Below the pieces are notes generated by a model. That model was not told the origin of the DNA. It made no database searches and was given only the letters and a program-made list of their open reading frames with translations. A program made the position numbers and the translations under genes. Positions 63,281-64,000 of a stretch of 64,000 nucleotides of DNA are shown one piece after another (position 1 is the stretch's first letter; each line of letters begins with the position of its first letter). The stretch comes from Coffea arabica. Its lineage: Eukaryota; Streptophyta; Magnoliopsida; Gentianales; Rubiaceae. The DNA is taken from assembly GCF_036785885.1 (NCBI RefSeq), contig NC_092317.1:9054501-9118500 (forward strand), written 5' to 3'.

Positions 63281-64000
63281 ATTTCCGTCTTTGATTCACG
63301 AATGTCACCTCATAATCAGGATTTTGATTTACATTTCATAAAGATAAAAGGTAAGTAGTCTTTATAAGCAGTTTAATTCATTTTGCTTCATTTCTTTTAA
63401 AATGATTCAAAATTTTGAGAGCACAAATAAAATAGGTATAGTGAGTCCATTCAAACTAGGGCTGCAAGCCGACTCGGAAGCCATCAATTGAAAGCTGGAT
63501 TTGAGCTCAAGCTTGATTTAGCGAGCTGTTAAGTCGAATCCAAACATAGACATACTCGACTCATGGGCTCATTGAGTTGGCTCGATTCTACTTGTACTTT
63601 TTGGTTAATTCTATTTATACTTGATAAATCTTTATTAGTAATGAAATTACATGTACGTACGTCTCTCCCGTATTTTTACTACATAGTAAGAGGAAAGATC
63701 CAATTCAGGGCAACGTCACCATGTTGTAGCTAACCTTGTATGCACGTTCTGGTCAGTACTAATTTCAAAATTTTCAGTGTTTTGTTGTCTAATGTTGAGA
63801 CCTTTTTTTTTTAATGATGCTTTTTGCGTTTTTCTTGGGGCTGTAATCAAACTCATTTTGTTGTTTTCTTGTTTCTAATCTTGTTTCATTTCTTTTGGGT
63901 CTTGTTGTTTGATTGGCTGTTAGTTTGGAATATGTATCTTGTGCAAAGGCATTGCTCAAAGGAGAAACTGGTTCGAAGGTGGACGTCAATTGTGGAAAAC
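63281..64000. other. Right-edge intergenic DNA with a GCTGCAAGC-type MITE fragment
   Basis: From about 63459 to 63600 the sequence starts agggctgcaagccgactcgg and is rich in TCGA/CTCG words, like the element at 4078-4470. The remainder is T-rich with no gene recognised. Confidence 0.45.

Overview
The window is nuclear DNA from a flowering plant, almost certainly a eudicot. It has AT-rich intergenic DNA, genes cut into many small exons by GT-AG introns, closest protein resemblance to Arabidopsis, and a dense load of plant transposons (hAT, Mutator-like, PIF/Harbinger, Helitron, LINE and chromovirus relics). I cannot name the genus. All gene models were spliced by hand from consensus splice sites, reading-frame continuity and remembered family sequences; no search was run.

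The first half (1-31020) is a compact gene block. At the left edge, on the minus strand, is the first exon of a REF6/JMJ12-type H3K27 demethylase; the rest lies off the window. Next, on the minus strand, is a complete nine-exon APE1L AP endonuclease (6465-14594, 364 aa). Divergent from it, on the plus strand, is the exosome core subunit RRP45 (CER7 type, 17517-25136, 454 aa). Last, on the plus strand, is the chloroplast HAD phosphatase CBBY (26347-31020, 333 aa), which removes the Rubisco inhibitor xylulose-1,5-bisphosphate. REF6, APE1L and CBBY are immediate neighbours in Arabidopsis (At3g48430, At3g48425, At3g48420), so the block is conserved microsynteny with RRP45 lying inside it. The four genes are housekeeping functions (chromatin, DNA repair, RNA decay, carbon fixation) with no evident shared pathway.

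The second half (31021-64000) is transposon territory. It holds a roughly 484-bp AAT microsatellite, a chromovirus tail between inverted repeats, several hAT elements with perfect 8-bp target duplications (two only 22 bp apart inside an RNase H-like ORF), a 5.9-kb Mutator-like element with 224-bp TIRs and a 9-bp duplication, and a 5.86-kb PIF/Harbinger element inserted in a LINE. A Helitron 3' terminus with replication-protein-A-like remnants follows. Near the right edge two small exons (62796-63280) look like the end of an unidentified gene.

The most unusual points are three. The Mutator-like element carries, convergent with its decayed transposase, a small GRF-zinc-finger, coiled-coil, transmembrane gene in the position where maize MuDR has mudrB. 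CBBY has a 74-bp triplication that copies the 3' splice site and start of exon 5. The Harbinger insertion is exact enough that the LINE reading frame is continuous when the element and one ATT are removed.
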